This document shows positions 8,871 to 17,213 of a stretch of 64,000 nt of DNA, one piece after another. Position 1 is the stretch's first letter, and each line of letters starts with the position of its first letter. The notes under the pieces were generated by a model that worked only from the letters and a program-made list of their open reading frames with translations, was not told the origin of the DNA and did no database searches. Origin of the DNA: Maribacter forsetii DSM 18668 (GTDB lineage Bacteria > Bacteroidota > Bacteroidia > Flavobacteriales > Flavobacteriaceae); NCBI RefSeq assembly GCF_000744105.1, contig NZ_JQLH01000001.1:2914001-2978000 (forward strand), written 5' to 3'. Both the position numbers and the translations under genes were made by a program.

Positions 8871-9140
8871 TTACAGGTTTTGTAACCTCAACAAGTAATT
8901 ATCCCACATTTCATGGTTTAAGGTATAATTATAATTACGACCTATTTTATGTTTGTTTATCAAGCCTGCTTCTACAAGTTTTTTTACATGGTGACTAATA
9001 GATGGTTGTGCTAAATCAAGTAAATTACAGGCTTTAGTACATTGTACCTTACCTTGGTTCTTTTGCATGTACTGCAACAATTTCAACCGATTAACATCAC
9101 TTAATGCCTTAGAAATTTTCTCAACCTGTTTTAGCTCCAT
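8871..9140 (-). CDS. ArsR-family winged-helix repressor
   Basis: A small winged-helix DNA-binding protein of about 89 residues. The recognition region reads L-D-L-A-Q-P-S-I-S-H-H-V-K-K-L-V-E-A-G-L-I, a textbook ArsR helix-turn-helix, preceded by S-D-V-N-R-L-K-L-L. I prefer the ATG at 9140 because it starts just before this domain; an ATG at 9164 would add eight residues. There is no clear C-x-C metal motif, though two Cys (in V-Q-C-T-K-A-C) could sense thiol or metal stress. It precedes the LLM monooxygenase, which it probably controls, as ArsR proteins commonly regulate their neighbours. The A/T-rich imperfect inverted repeat at 9167-9202 is a candidate operator. Confidence 0.85.
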   Translation of the reverse strand: MELKQVEKISKALSDVNRLKLLQYMQKNQGKVQCTKACNLLDLAQPSISHHVKKLVEAGLINKHKIGRNYNYTLNHEMWDNYLLRLQNL

Positions 9141-9166
9141 GATGTATTTAATATATTGATACATGC

Positions 9167-9202
9167 AAATGTATTTATAAATATTAATTTAAAATACAAA
9201 TT
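9167..9202. promoter_or_regulatory. Imperfect AT-rich inverted repeat upstream of the ArsR gene
   Basis: The arms AAATGTATTT (9167-9176) and AAAATACAAATT (9191-9202) are roughly complementary across a 14-base spacer. The site lies between the divergently transcribed ArsR gene and the small membrane-protein gene, where an ArsR operator would be expected. The AT richness of the region makes chance a real possibility. Confidence 0.3.
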
Positions 9203-9256
9203 GGCAAGACCTTAATAATGATTAACTTGACCTTAAGAATAATACTACAACCATAG

Positions 9257-9688
9257 ATGAAGAAAATTACTCAAGTACCACATTTTATGTTCTGGATTCT
9301 TATTCCAATAATACTACTCATTGGATTGCTAAAACCTGATAAAACACTTGACATTAATATTCATGATACTTATTTTGTAATTGCGTTATTGCATTTAGCT
9401 GTTTTGATTTCCATTATCTTCGGAATTCTAGGGTTAGGCTATTGGGTTGTAATTAAATTAAACAGAAGGTTGGTAAATTGGCTTACCATAATTCATTTAA
9501 TCATCACAGTTCTCAGTTTATGCTTGATTTTATTGATCCCATTTTTCTTACCGGAATCCAATCAAGGTATTACCTCTTTATATTTTGATGCACAAGTAAC
9601 TATTACTTTATCCGCAGTTGTAGCAGTTTGTATACAGTCTCTATACCTCATAAATATTATAACTGCCCTAATCAGAAAAACAAATTAA
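9257..9688 (+). CDS. Small four-TM protein resembling the C-terminal part of COX1
   Basis: A 143-residue membrane protein with hydrophobic segments at about 10-26, 40-66, 74-95 and 110-138. Residues 31-50 (L-D-I-N-I-H-D-T-Y-F-V-I-A-L-L-H) align with the haem-copper oxidase subunit I segment L-D-x-x-x-H-D-T-Y-Y-V-V-A-H-F-H. In that alignment the Mg-site His-Asp pair (H36, D37) and the low-spin haem ligand (H46) are kept, while the haem a3 ligand is replaced by Leu44. It is far shorter than a catalytic subunit I (about 500 residues), so it cannot be an oxidase on its own. It has its own start on the plus strand with no oxidase gene nearby. The similarity is read by eye; the function is unknown. 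Confidence 0.65.
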   Translation: MKKITQVPHFMFWILIPIILLIGLLKPDKTLDINIHDTYFVIALLHLAVLISIIFGILGLGYWVVIKLNRRLVNWLTIIHLIITVLSLCLILLIPFFLPESNQGITSLYFDAQVTITLSAVVAVCIQSLYLINIITALIRKTN

Positions 9689-9753
9689 TTTTTTTAATAA
9701 ATGTTAGGTACTAATAAAACATGTTAACATTGTGCCAAACCTTAGCATTTACA

Positions 9754-9782
9754 TTGGTTTTTTAATAAATGATTTAACTTTG
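9754..9782 (+). promoter_or_regulatory. Bacteroidota-type promoter for the K+/H+ antiporter gene
   Basis: A TTG at 9754-9756, an 18-base spacer and TAACTTTG at 9775-9782 match the Bacteroidota housekeeping promoter pattern (TTG, 17-23 bases, TAnnTTTG). Transcription would start about 25 bases before the ATG at 9813. Confidence 0.55.
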
Positions 9783-9812
9783 CTACATTAAAATTAAGAT
9801 TAATAACCACCA

Positions 9813-11285
9813 ATGAACCTCACCATAGAAAACATACTTCTTGTAGGCTCTATTTTACTGTTTATTAGTATTATAGTAGGTAAAACATCCTATAAATTTG
9901 GAGTACCTACATTAATCCTTTTCTTGGCTATTGGTATGCTGGCAGGTTCTGATGGTATTGGTGGTATTCAATTCGATGACCCCAAGCTTGCACAATTCAT
10001 TGGTATAGTATCTCTTAACTTCATTCTTTTTTCTGGTGGGCTGGATACCAACTGGAAAGCTGTAAAACCGATTTTAAAAGAAGGTTTGGTACTTTCTACC
10101 TTAGGTGTTTTACTTACAGCACTTACACTAGGTACTTTTGTGTATTACATTACAGACTTCACCATTTACGAGAGTATGCTTTTGGGATCTATAGTTTCAT
10201 CTACCGATGCCGCCGCTGTCTTCTCCATATTACGCTCAAAGAACTTAGCGTTAAAAAGCAACCTTAGACCTACATTAGAACTAGAAAGTGGTAGTAACGA
10301 CCCTATGGCCTATGTACTAACACTTGCTTTTTTAACCTTGGTCATTAATCAAGATTTAAGTGTTCTTTCCATCATACCCCTATTTTTGCAACAAATGATA
10401 CTGGGGGCTATAGGTGGATTTGCTTTTGGTAAATTGAGCGAGATTATCATCAACAAAATTAAACTTGGTTTTGAAGGTTTGTATCCGGTATTGGTTATCG
10501 CTTTAATGTTCATCACCTTTTCAGCTACAGATGCCTTTGGTGGTAACGGATTCTTAGCCATTTACATCTGCGCCGTGTATTTAGGTAATCAAGATTTAAT
10601 TCATAAATTGACCATTTTAAAAATGTTCGATGGTATGGCTTGGTTAATGCAAATTGTATTGTTCCTAACCTTAGGATTATTAGTATTTCCTTCTCAAATT
10701 ACACCTTATTTGGGCATAGGGTTATTGATTTCAGTATTCCTCATTCTAGTAGCAAGACCAGTTAGTGTATTATTGAGCCTCATGTTCTTTAAAATGAAAA
10801 TGGGACGCCGGTTTTATATTTCATGGGTAGGTTTACGTGGAGCAGTGCCTATTGTATTTGCTACCTATCCCCTATTGGCAGGTATTGACAAGGCGAATAT
10901 CATTTTCAGCATTGTATTCTTTATATCGGTTTCATCAGTACTAATTCAAGGCACTACATTGTCTATTTTTGCAAAATGGCTGAATGTTGCTTTGCCTGAC
11001 GAAGTAAAACCTATAGCAGAAAATGATAGATATATTCTCAATCTACCGAAATCTGCTATGGAAGAAGTTATAATTTTGCCAAATAGTTTTGCGGTAGATA
11101 AACGTATAATAGATTTGCACTTACCAAGGGCTGCATTTATTGTTATGATCAAACGAGATGGAACTTTTGTTAGACCCGGAGGTTCTACCATTATAGAAGC
11201 TAATGATACTCTAGTATTGCTGCTAGATAATGACGAAAGTTTAAAAGAAGTAAATGTAATTCTAAACCAAGCGGTTATTGCTTAA
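9813..11285 (+). CDS. nhaP2: NhaP2/CvrA-type potassium/proton antiporter
   Basis: A 490-residue inner-membrane antiporter of the CPA1 family. About twelve hydrophobic segments fill residues 1-390; L-F-S-G-G-L-D-T-N-W and S-S-T-D-A-A-A-V-F-S-I-L-R, followed by E-L-E-S-G-S-N-D-P, are the family's ion-site motifs (the D-A-A-A and N-D-P residues). The C-terminal 90 residues are soluble and look like an RCK/TrkA-C domain (V-D-K-R-I-I-D-L-H-L-P, then R-D-G-T-F-V-R-P-G-G-S-T), as in NhaP2/CvrA. It exports K+ (or Na+) in exchange for protons. It has its own promoter, and a small secreted-protein ORF begins one base after its stop. Confidence 0.9.
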   Translation: MNLTIENILLVGSILLFISIIVGKTSYKFGVPTLILFLAIGMLAGSDGIGGIQFDDPKLAQFIGIVSLNFILFSGGLDTNWKAVKPILKEGLVLSTLGVLLTALTLGTFVYYITDFTIYESMLLGSIVSSTDAAAVFSILRSKNLALKSNLRPTLELESGSNDPMAYVLTLAFLTLVINQDLSVLSIIPLFLQQMILGAIGGFAFGKLSEIIINKIKLGFEGLYPVLVIALMFITFSATDAFGGNGFLAIYICAVYLGNQDLIHKLTILKMFDGMAWLMQIVLFLTLGLLVFPSQITPYLGIGLLISVFLILVARPVSVLLSLMFFKMKMGRRFYISWVGLRGAVPIVFATYPLLAGIDKANIIFSIVFFISVSSVLIQGTTLSIFAKWLNVALPDEVKPIAENDRYILNLPKSAMEEVIILPNSFAVDKRIIDLHLPRAAFIVMIKRDGTFVRPGGSTIIEANDTLVLLLDNDESLKEVNVILNQAVIA

Positions 11286-11286
11286 T

Positions 11287-11661
11287 ATGAAAAGTACAAA
11301 TAACATATTTAGAGTTCTTTTACTCGTTACAATTTATTGTTTCGGGATATATAGTTCTGCAAATACGTTACCCTTTTCTAATGAGGTTGTAATAAGCCTT
11401 AGCAGTAATAAGCAATCCTTATTTAAAGAATCTACAAAGACATTATCTCCGCATGCGCAGCAATCTGAAATTTCAGTTTCTGATGTTGCGGAAGTATCAT
11501 CTCCGAATTACAAATTACCGTTCACAAGTTTCAACTCACATTTAAATAATAGTGAGTTACGCTTTGTAGCAAGAATAAAGCAGTACCAACTGTTTGCTAA
11601 TACGTTATTGATAAGACATAGAAAGTCTGATCTCATCTTCCCATTCCATAGTTTCTGGTAA
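11287..11661 (+). CDS. Small secreted hypothetical protein downstream of nhaP2
   Basis: About 124 residues, starting at the ATG at 11287, one base after the antiporter's stop codon, so translational coupling is likely. A TTG nine bases upstream is less plausible. A hydrophobic N-terminal stretch (V-L-L-L-V-T-I-Y-C-F-G-I-Y) looks like a signal peptide or anchor. The rest is Ser/Asn-rich, and the C-terminus ends in a basic-aromatic tail, R-H-R-K-S-D-L-I-F-P-F-H-S-F-W. No named family is recognised. Its tight coupling to the antiporter suggests an associated role, but nothing in the sequence shows which. Confidence 0.55.
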   Translation: MKSTNNIFRVLLLVTIYCFGIYSSANTLPFSNEVVISLSSNKQSLFKESTKTLSPHAQQSEISVSDVAEVSSPNYKLPFTSFNSHLNNSELRFVARIKQYQLFANTLLIRHRKSDLIFPFHSFW

Positions 11662-11710
11662 TCCATTTTTTTAAAGGTTATCGTTTTGGTAACCATATGT
11701 AACTATTTGA

Positions 11711-11734
11711 TATGATGTTATTTAAAACATCATA
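11711..11734. other. Perfect 9-bp hairpin TATGATGTT/AACATCATA
   Basis: Arms at 11711-11719 and 11726-11734 pair perfectly around a six-base AT loop, between the small secreted protein and the 11770 gene. It lacks a long T run, so it may be a transcript-end stabiliser, an attenuator or an operator rather than a standard terminator. Confidence 0.4.
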
Positions 11735-11769
11735 CAGAAAACAATATATCATATTTAAAAAATTAGAAA

Positions 11770-12249
11770 ATGGAATTAGGAATAGCCGCTATTGGTTTAG
11801 CATCTGTTGCACTTTGTGCAATGCCTTTTGTTGTAACTAGCAGAAGTAGAAAAACGAAAGAAAAACAAATGATGACATCTCTAAACGATGTTGCCAGTAA
11901 ACATAATTGTAAAATAACGGAACATGAAATTTTTGGTCACTACGCCATAGGTGTTGATGCACAGAAAAAGTTCGTATTCTTTATTTCTAAAAATGGTGAT
12001 GTTTTAAATCAGCAATACACCGATTTATCTACTATTAAGACGTCTGAAATTGCCAACATCGGCAAATCGTATGCTAGAAAAGAGAAAATAACAGAGCGTT
12101 TACTTTTAAAACTTTTTTCTAAAAAAGCAAATGAACCCGATACTGTTTTTGAATTCTATAATGCTGAAGTAAACTATCAATTGAGCGGAGAGTTTCAGTC
12201 TATAGAAAAATGGGACAAGGTGATTAAGAACTTGCTTAAAAGTAATTAG
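11770..12249 (+). CDS. Hypothetical protein with N-terminal membrane anchor
   Basis: A 159-residue protein beginning with one hydrophobic segment (about 3-24), followed by a basic stop-transfer region (S-R-S-R-K-T-K-E-K) and a soluble domain of about 125 residues with alternating beta strands (F-V-F-F-I-S-K-N-G-D-V and F-E-F-Y-N-A-E-V-N-Y-Q-L). The topology suggests that the soluble part faces the cytoplasm. I do not recognise a family. A terminator follows at 12279, so this is the last gene of its unit. Confidence 0.65.
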   Translation: MELGIAAIGLASVALCAMPFVVTSRSRKTKEKQMMTSLNDVASKHNCKITEHEIFGHYAIGVDAQKKFVFFISKNGDVLNQQYTDLSTIKTSEIANIGKSYARKEKITERLLLKLFSKKANEPDTVFEFYNAEVNYQLSGEFQSIEKWDKVIKNLLKSN

Positions 12250-12278
12250 TCTATATCAACAAAGTTCTCTTTAATTGT

Positions 12279-12331
12279 AAAAGCGAGTAGATAATCTTTT
12301 AAAAAAGGTTAGCTATTCGCTTTTGTTTTTT
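12279..12331 (+). terminator. Rho-independent terminator after the 11770 gene
   Basis: The arms AAAAGCGAGTAG (12279-12290) and CTATTCGCTTTT (12313-12324) pair over 12 positions with one G-T wobble and are followed by a T-rich tract. Confidence 0.7.
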
Positions 12332-12383
12332 AAAGCGTTAAAATTTTATTAGCTTGTAAAAGCACATGAGCATGAATTAGAAA

Positions 12384-12995
12384 ATGAACTTATTTGATAT
12401 AAAGGTTGACCATAGTAAAAATTTGCTTCCGAAGGGTGGAACAGTTAATTACTACGGGAAAATACTTACCCAACAGGAAGCTGAGAATTACCTAGATAAA
12501 CTACTAAACAACATTGTTTGGAAAAATGATGAAGCCATCATCTTTGGCAAAAAGATTATTACCAAACGTAAAGTAGCTTGGTATGGCGAAAAACCATTCG
12601 AATATACTTACTCTAATACTACCAAACTGGCGTTACCGTGGACGACGGAGTTACTAAAACTGAAACATAAAATAGAACAAGAAACGGGAGAAACGTTTAA
12701 CTCTTGCCTACTAAACTTATATCATGATGGTAGCGAGGGTATGGCTTGGCATAGTGACGGCGAAAAGGACTTAAAAAAGAACGGAACCATTGCCTCTCTT
12801 AGTTTTGGCGATGAACGCAAATTCGCTTTTAAACATAAAAAAACCAAAGAGAAAGTAGAACTGGTTTTAGAACATGGTAGCTTATTGATTATGAAAGATG
12901 AAACCCAGACGAATTGGCTACATCGACTGCCGCCAACAACTAAAAGCAAGAATCCTAGGGTAAATTTGACTTTTAGAACTATTGTAGAAAAATAG
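12384..12995 (+). CDS. alkB: AlkB-like 2-oxoglutarate/Fe(II) DNA repair dioxygenase
   Basis: A 203-residue cytoplasmic enzyme predicted to repair alkylated bases by oxidative demethylation. The iron site is visible as H123-x-D125 (A-W-H-S-D-G-E) and H180 (W-L-H-R-L-P-P). The 2-oxoglutarate-binding arginines R192 and R198 lie in the C-terminal P-R-V-N-L-T-F-R-T. N-L-Y-H-D-G-S-E-G-M and I-A-S-L-S-F-G-D-E-R-K-F are typical of the ALKBH2/3-like group common in Bacteroidota. It stands alone between two terminator-separated units. Family call sure; the exact lesion range cannot be read from the sequence. Confidence 0.9.
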   Translation: MNLFDIKVDHSKNLLPKGGTVNYYGKILTQQEAENYLDKLLNNIVWKNDEAIIFGKKIITKRKVAWYGEKPFEYTYSNTTKLALPWTTELLKLKHKIEQETGETFNSCLLNLYHDGSEGMAWHSDGEKDLKKNGTIASLSFGDERKFAFKHKKTKEKVELVLEHGSLLIMKDETQTNWLHRLPPTTKSKNPRVNLTFRTIVEK

Positions 12996-13065
12996 AACTA
13001 CAATTCTCCTCAGCATTTTTGATTGGCTAGCGTGCTCATCATAATTTTTACTTTAATTTTGCATC

Positions 13066-14616
13066 ATGGTCAGAAATGTACAGTTGCGGTTATCATTAAA
13101 GGAAGAAGGCACACCTAACGGATTAGAAATTCGTGCGGCAAAGTACTTAGGACTCGAAGATGGCACCTTTAAAATTAAGGTTCTCCGAAAATCTATTGAT
13201 GCTCGTAAGCCTAAAATTTTCTTTAATTACAAACTGGCAATTTATATTAATGAACCTGCCCCTAGCGATACCCTTAATTTTAAATACAAAGATGTCTCGA
13301 ACGCAAAACCAATTCATATTGTTGGTTTCGGACCTGCTGGTATGTGGGCGGCATTACGTTGTTTAGAAATGGGTTACAAACCTATAGTTCTTGAACGAGG
13401 TAATAATGTAAAGGATCGTAGACGAGATTTGAAAGCCATCAACCAAGACCATCAGGTTAACCCAGAAAGTAACTATTGCTTTGGTGAAGGTGGTGCCGGT
13501 ACGTATTCTGACGGAAAATTATATACCCGTAGCCTTAAACGTGGCGATGTTCGTCGCATTTTTGAAAGTTTAGTTTTTCACGGTGCTACAGACCAGATTC
13601 TGGTAGATGCTCATCCGCATATCGGAACCAACAAACTGCCTAAAATTGTACAGAATATTCGTGAAGTAATTCAGCATCACGGTGGTGAAATTCACTTTAA
13701 TACTAAGGTGACCGATTTCGTTATTAAAGACAATACCTTAAAAGCGATTGTTTTAAACGAAACCGATGAAATGGCTGTGGAACGAGTGGTACTGGCAACG
13801 GGACATTCAGCTCGTGATATATTTGATTTACTGCATAAAAAAGATATTGCTCTTGAAGCAAAGTCATTTGCTATGGGTGTTCGTGTAGAACATCCACAGC
13901 ATATCATAGATAGCATTCAATACCACTGTTCTGGTGACCGTAGCGAATTGCTACCAGCGGCTTCTTATAGTTTGGTGGAACAGGTTAAAGACCGTGGTGT
14001 GTATTCATTCTGCATGTGCCCTGGCGGATTCATTGTTCCTGCTGCAACTTCACCGGGCGAGGTCGTGGTGAATGGAATGTCTCCATCCAAACGAAATAAC
14101 CTGTATGCTAATTCGGGTATCGTGGTTGAAATTAACGTGGATAAAGATATTCCTAAATACGAGAAATTTGGAGCGCTTAAAGGACTAGAATATCAGAAGA
14201 ACTTAGAGCGATTGGCATTTACTTCCGGTGGAAGAACACAAACTGCTCCCGCACAACGATTGACGGATTTTGTAGAAGGAAACCTTTCTGTAGATTTAAA
14301 TCCGACTTCGTATCAACCCGGACTCAACTCTTCTCCCCTACATTCACTATTACCTAAGCTAATTGGTGGTAGATTACGCCAAGGCTTTAAAGCCTTCGGT
14401 GATAAAATGCACGGATATTATACTGCTGAAGCAAATATCGTGGGAGTAGAATCTAGAACCTCATCACCGGTTAGTATCCCAAGAAATGAAAAATTAGAGC
14501 ACCCAGTAATCAAAGGTCTTTTCCCATGTGGCGAAGGTGGTGGTTATGCTGGTGGAATCGTTTCTGCCGCTATGGACGGAGAACGTTGTGCCGAAGCTGC
14601 AATGGCGGGACTGTAA
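13066..14616 (+). CDS. FAD-dependent oxidoreductase, COG2509 family
   Basis: A 516-residue flavoprotein. After an N-terminal extension of about 80 residues (V-R-N-V-Q-L-R-L-S) comes a Rossmann dinucleotide-binding motif, H-I-V-G-F-G-P-A-G-M-W-A-A (about residues 84-96), ending with V-L-E-R-G. Y-C-F-G-E-G-G-A-G-T-Y-S-D-G-K-L and L-P-C-G-E-G-G-G-Y-A-G-G-I-V-S-A-A-like segments near the C-terminus are hallmarks of this uncharacterised FAD/NAD(P) family (close to HI0933-type dehydrogenases). Cys residues are present in the central C-M-C-P-G-G-F-I-V-P motif. The physiological substrate is unknown. A repeat-rich gap separates it from rhlE. Confidence 0.85.
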   Translation: MVRNVQLRLSLKEEGTPNGLEIRAAKYLGLEDGTFKIKVLRKSIDARKPKIFFNYKLAIYINEPAPSDTLNFKYKDVSNAKPIHIVGFGPAGMWAALRCLEMGYKPIVLERGNNVKDRRRDLKAINQDHQVNPESNYCFGEGGAGTYSDGKLYTRSLKRGDVRRIFESLVFHGATDQILVDAHPHIGTNKLPKIVQNIREVIQHHGGEIHFNTKVTDFVIKDNTLKAIVLNETDEMAVERVVLATGHSARDIFDLLHKKDIALEAKSFAMGVRVEHPQHIIDSIQYHCSGDRSELLPAASYSLVEQVKDRGVYSFCMCPGGFIVPAATSPGEVVVNGMSPSKRNNLYANSGIVVEINVDKDIPKYEKFGALKGLEYQKNLERLAFTSGGRTQTAPAQRLTDFVEGNLSVDLNPTSYQPGLNSSPLHSLLPKLIGGRLRQGFKAFGDKMHGYYTAEANIVGVESRTSSPVSIPRNEKLEHPVIKGLFPCGEGGGYAGGIVSAAMDGERCAEAAMAGL

Positions 14617-14909
14617 GTTCAAGTGCAAGATTCAAGTTCAAGTTCAAGTTCAAAAATGAGTTGTTGGTTGTTGGTTGTTGGTTGTTGGTTGTTGGTTGTT
14701 GGAAACTATAAAATTTAGCTACGCTAAATACGCTTGATCAAGAACTAGTGAAAAAAAGTCTATTCTCTATATTCTATTTTCTAACTTCTTATTACTTCTT
14801 ACTTTGAACTACCTAGCACTTCTTACTTAATACTTTGTACTTCGTACTTTAATCTCACTTTCTATTTCCTTCCACATTAAAGCGTACCTTTGCATCTTAT
14901 TAATATTTT
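14617..14909. repeat. Intergenic simple-repeat block (TTCAAG, TTGTTGG, TACTTNGTACTT)
   Basis: Just after the stop codon come TTCAAG-type hexamers (about 14617-14655), then six or so TTGTTGG heptamers (about 14660-14702), then an AATTTAGCTACGC stretch, a GTCTATTCTCTATATTC stretch and degenerate TACTT-rich words. The same set of words recurs at 40409-40740. Apparent short ORFs across it are artefacts of the repeat. A TACCTTTG at 14885-14892 near its right end is a candidate -7 element for rhlE. Confidence 0.8.
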
Positions 14910-16211
14910 ATGACATTTAAAGAACTCGGCCTAGCCGAACCAATCCTAAAAGCATTAGAAGCTGAAGGATATACTCACCCTACTCCAATTCAAGAACAAT
15001 CCATTCCTATATTACTCCAAGGCAAAGACCTTCTGGGAGTTGCACAAACAGGTACTGGTAAAACTGCCGCCTTTGGTATTCCGATCTTACATCAGTTATA
15101 CGAGGGTATTAGCTTAAGACAGACAAAGCGAAAAGTAAAAGCTCTTATTGTAACACCTACCCGTGAACTGGCTATTCAAATTAGCGAAAGTCTTACCGCA
15201 TATGGTAAGTATACAGGGCTACGAAATACCGTTATTTTTGGCGGAGTAAAACAAGGAAAACAAGTAAACGCACTTAGAGGTGGCGTAGATATTTTAGTGG
15301 CTACTCCGGGTCGTTTATTAGATTTAATGAATCAAGGTTTTATTTCTTTTAGAGATTTAGAGCACGTAGTACTTGATGAAGCTGACCAAATGTTGGACAT
15401 GGGCTTTATTCACGACATCAAAAAAATCATTGCAAAATTACCTCCTAAAAGACAATCATTATTCTTTTCGGCTACCATGCCAAAAGATATCGTGGAGCTT
15501 TCTAGAAAAATGTTGGGCGATTTTGAACGCGTTACTATTAAGCCAGAACAAGCTACAGCAGAAAAAGTTGAACAGGGAGTTTATTTTGTTAGCAAAGCAA
15601 ATAAGCCTAAACTTTTAATTCACCTAATAAAGGAGAATCCTAAAAATACCTTAATCGTATTCTCAAGAACCAAGCATGGCGCTAATAAGATTGTAAAGAA
15701 ACTTGACCAAGCCGGTATACGTTCTGCTGCCATACATGGTAACAAATCGCAAACGGCGAGACAAAAGGCATTAAAAGCTTTTAAAGACGGAGATCTTAAA
15801 GTTTTAGTTGCTACCGATATTGCCGCTAGGGGAATAGATGTAGAGGACTTATCTCTAGTAGTAAACTACGATTTACCTAATGTATCTGAAACTTATGTTC
15901 ACCGTATTGGTAGAACTGGGCGTGCAAATGCTAGTGGTACAGCACTTTCATTTTGCGATAAAGAAGAAAGAGCCTATTTACGTGATATTGAGAAATTGAT
16001 AAAACAATCTGTACCACGTATGCCAGAACATCAATTTGTAGATGCCGATACACCTTCTGATGATCAACCGATGCCACCGAAAAAAAAGCAAGGCAATTCG
16101 CGTAACAAAAATAGAAACAGAAATAGACCTGGTGGTAACAACTTTAGAGGAAAGAACAATAGAAATACAAGTAGACCCAAAAAACGTAATGACTCTAGCA
16201 GAAGTGAATAG
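14910..16211 (+). CDS. rhlE: DEAD-box ATP-dependent RNA helicase, RhlE type
   Basis: A 433-residue helicase. Q motif T-P-I-Q-E-Q near residue 25, motif I A-Q-T-G-T-G-K-T (45-52), motif Ia P-T-R-E-L-A, motif II D-E-A-D (156-159), motif III S-A-T, and motifs V/VI R-G-I-D-V and H-R-I-G-R-T-G-R-A are all intact. The C-terminal tail from about 385 is rich in Lys, Arg, Asn and Gly, as is usual for RhlE, and probably binds RNA. It unwinds short duplexes in ribosome assembly and mRNA decay. Candidate promoter element TACCTTTG lies 18 bp upstream of the start. Peptidase E follows 38 bp downstream. Confidence 0.92.
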   Translation: MTFKELGLAEPILKALEAEGYTHPTPIQEQSIPILLQGKDLLGVAQTGTGKTAAFGIPILHQLYEGISLRQTKRKVKALIVTPTRELAIQISESLTAYGKYTGLRNTVIFGGVKQGKQVNALRGGVDILVATPGRLLDLMNQGFISFRDLEHVVLDEADQMLDMGFIHDIKKIIAKLPPKRQSLFFSATMPKDIVELSRKMLGDFERVTIKPEQATAEKVEQGVYFVSKANKPKLLIHLIKENPKNTLIVFSRTKHGANKIVKKLDQAGIRSAAIHGNKSQTARQKALKAFKDGDLKVLVATDIAARGIDVEDLSLVVNYDLPNVSETYVHRIGRTGRANASGTALSFCDKEERAYLRDIEKLIKQSVPRMPEHQFVDADTPSDDQPMPPKKKQGNSRNKNRNRNRPGGNNFRGKNNRNTSRPKKRNDSSRSE

Positions 16212-16249
16212 CTTCTGTTAGCATCATATTCATACTAATACTTCTCATT

Positions 16250-16942
16250 ATGAAAAAGCAAATGGTTATTTACGGTAGCGGTCGCCATACCGTACCATTC
16301 TTAAATTATATTGCTAAAGCTACTGGCAAGGAAAAACCGAATATGTGTTTTATTCCTACCGCCAGTGGAGAAGACGAGCAGTATATTGCTTCTTTCTATG
16401 ATGTGTGCTCTCAAATAGATGTTACTCCGCATGTACTATCTGTATGGATTAATTCATACGACCAAAAAGATTCTTTCGAGGAAATTATCTCTCGAATGGA
16501 TGCCATTATCGTTGGTGGCGGCAACACCTTAAATATGTTGGCCATCTGGAAAGCTCAAGGTATTGATGTTGCCCTTAAAAAAGCTTATGATAACGGAGTT
16601 GTCATGGGAGGCGGTAGTGCAGGATCTTTATGTTGGTTTAATGGCGGTACTACAGACTCCAGACCTAAGGAATTAAGTATCGTTGGTGGTATGGCGTTTA
16701 TTGACAAAAGCCACTGTCCACATTACAATTCTGAAACTTCACGAAGACCTTTATACTTTGAAAACATAAAGACCGGCAAACTATCCGATGGTTACGCCTG
16801 CGATGACCGTTCTGCAATTCATTTCATTGATGGTGAAGTTCATACTTCGGTTTCCTTAAACGATGAAAATCATTCGTACTACGTGTATTTGAAAGATGGT
16901 GAAATTGTGGAAGAATTGATACCGAGTACCGTTATTACATAA
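16250..16942 (+). CDS. pepE: Peptidase E-like serine peptidase (family S51)
   Basis: A 230-residue cytoplasmic peptidase. The nucleophile Ser123 lies in G-G-G-S-A-G-S-L-C-W-F, the S51 elbow, preceded by V-G-G-G-N-T-L-N-M-L, which supplies backbone for the oxyanion hole. The family includes aspartyl dipeptidase PepE and cyanophycinase; length and motifs fit PepE. A His in D-K-S-H-C-P-H-Y is the probable second catalytic residue. It lies 38 bp downstream of rhlE and may be co-transcribed. Substrate inferred to be Asp-X dipeptides or an isopeptide-linked peptide. Confidence 0.85.
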   Translation: MKKQMVIYGSGRHTVPFLNYIAKATGKEKPNMCFIPTASGEDEQYIASFYDVCSQIDVTPHVLSVWINSYDQKDSFEEIISRMDAIIVGGGNTLNMLAIWKAQGIDVALKKAYDNGVVMGGGSAGSLCWFNGGTTDSRPKELSIVGGMAFIDKSHCPHYNSETSRRPLYFENIKTGKLSDGYACDDRSAIHFIDGEVHTSVSLNDENHSYYVYLKDGEIVEELIPSTVIT

Positions 16943-17052
16943 CTTCAATCTAATACTATATTTTTTGTGCTAATTCCTTATTTAGAATTCTAGTTCATCT
17001 CTTGCATCTAAGATTCTCAATAAAACACTTTTAAAGTAAAAGTTATTACGTA

Positions 17053-17085
17053 CTTTAAGGGTGTAAAATTCCCCTTTATTTTTCT
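17053..17085 (+). terminator. Possible weak terminator between pepE and the kinase operon
   Basis: A short stem TTAAGGG / CCCCTTTA separated by a nine-base loop is followed by a T-rich stretch. It lies in the otherwise featureless 240-270 bp gap before the signalling operon. The stem is short, so confidence is low. Confidence 0.3.
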
Positions 17086-17213
17086 GATTCACAATATGTT
17101 GCTCATCGCCCCCTGATGTGCAGCCCGATTTGTCTTGTGTTTAATTCAAAACATTAAATGCGAATATGAAGTTGTAATCAGTGCTATTTTTTTTAACCAA
17201 CCACCAATTGTGC

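Noticed and set aside
9257..9688. A true cytochrome oxidase subunit
   Set aside because: It is much too short and lacks one haem ligand and the copper-site region.
14526..14711. A 61-residue ORF with W-L-L-V-V-G-C repeats
   Set aside because: It is the end of the FAD enzyme read in another frame plus the TTGTTGG repeat.
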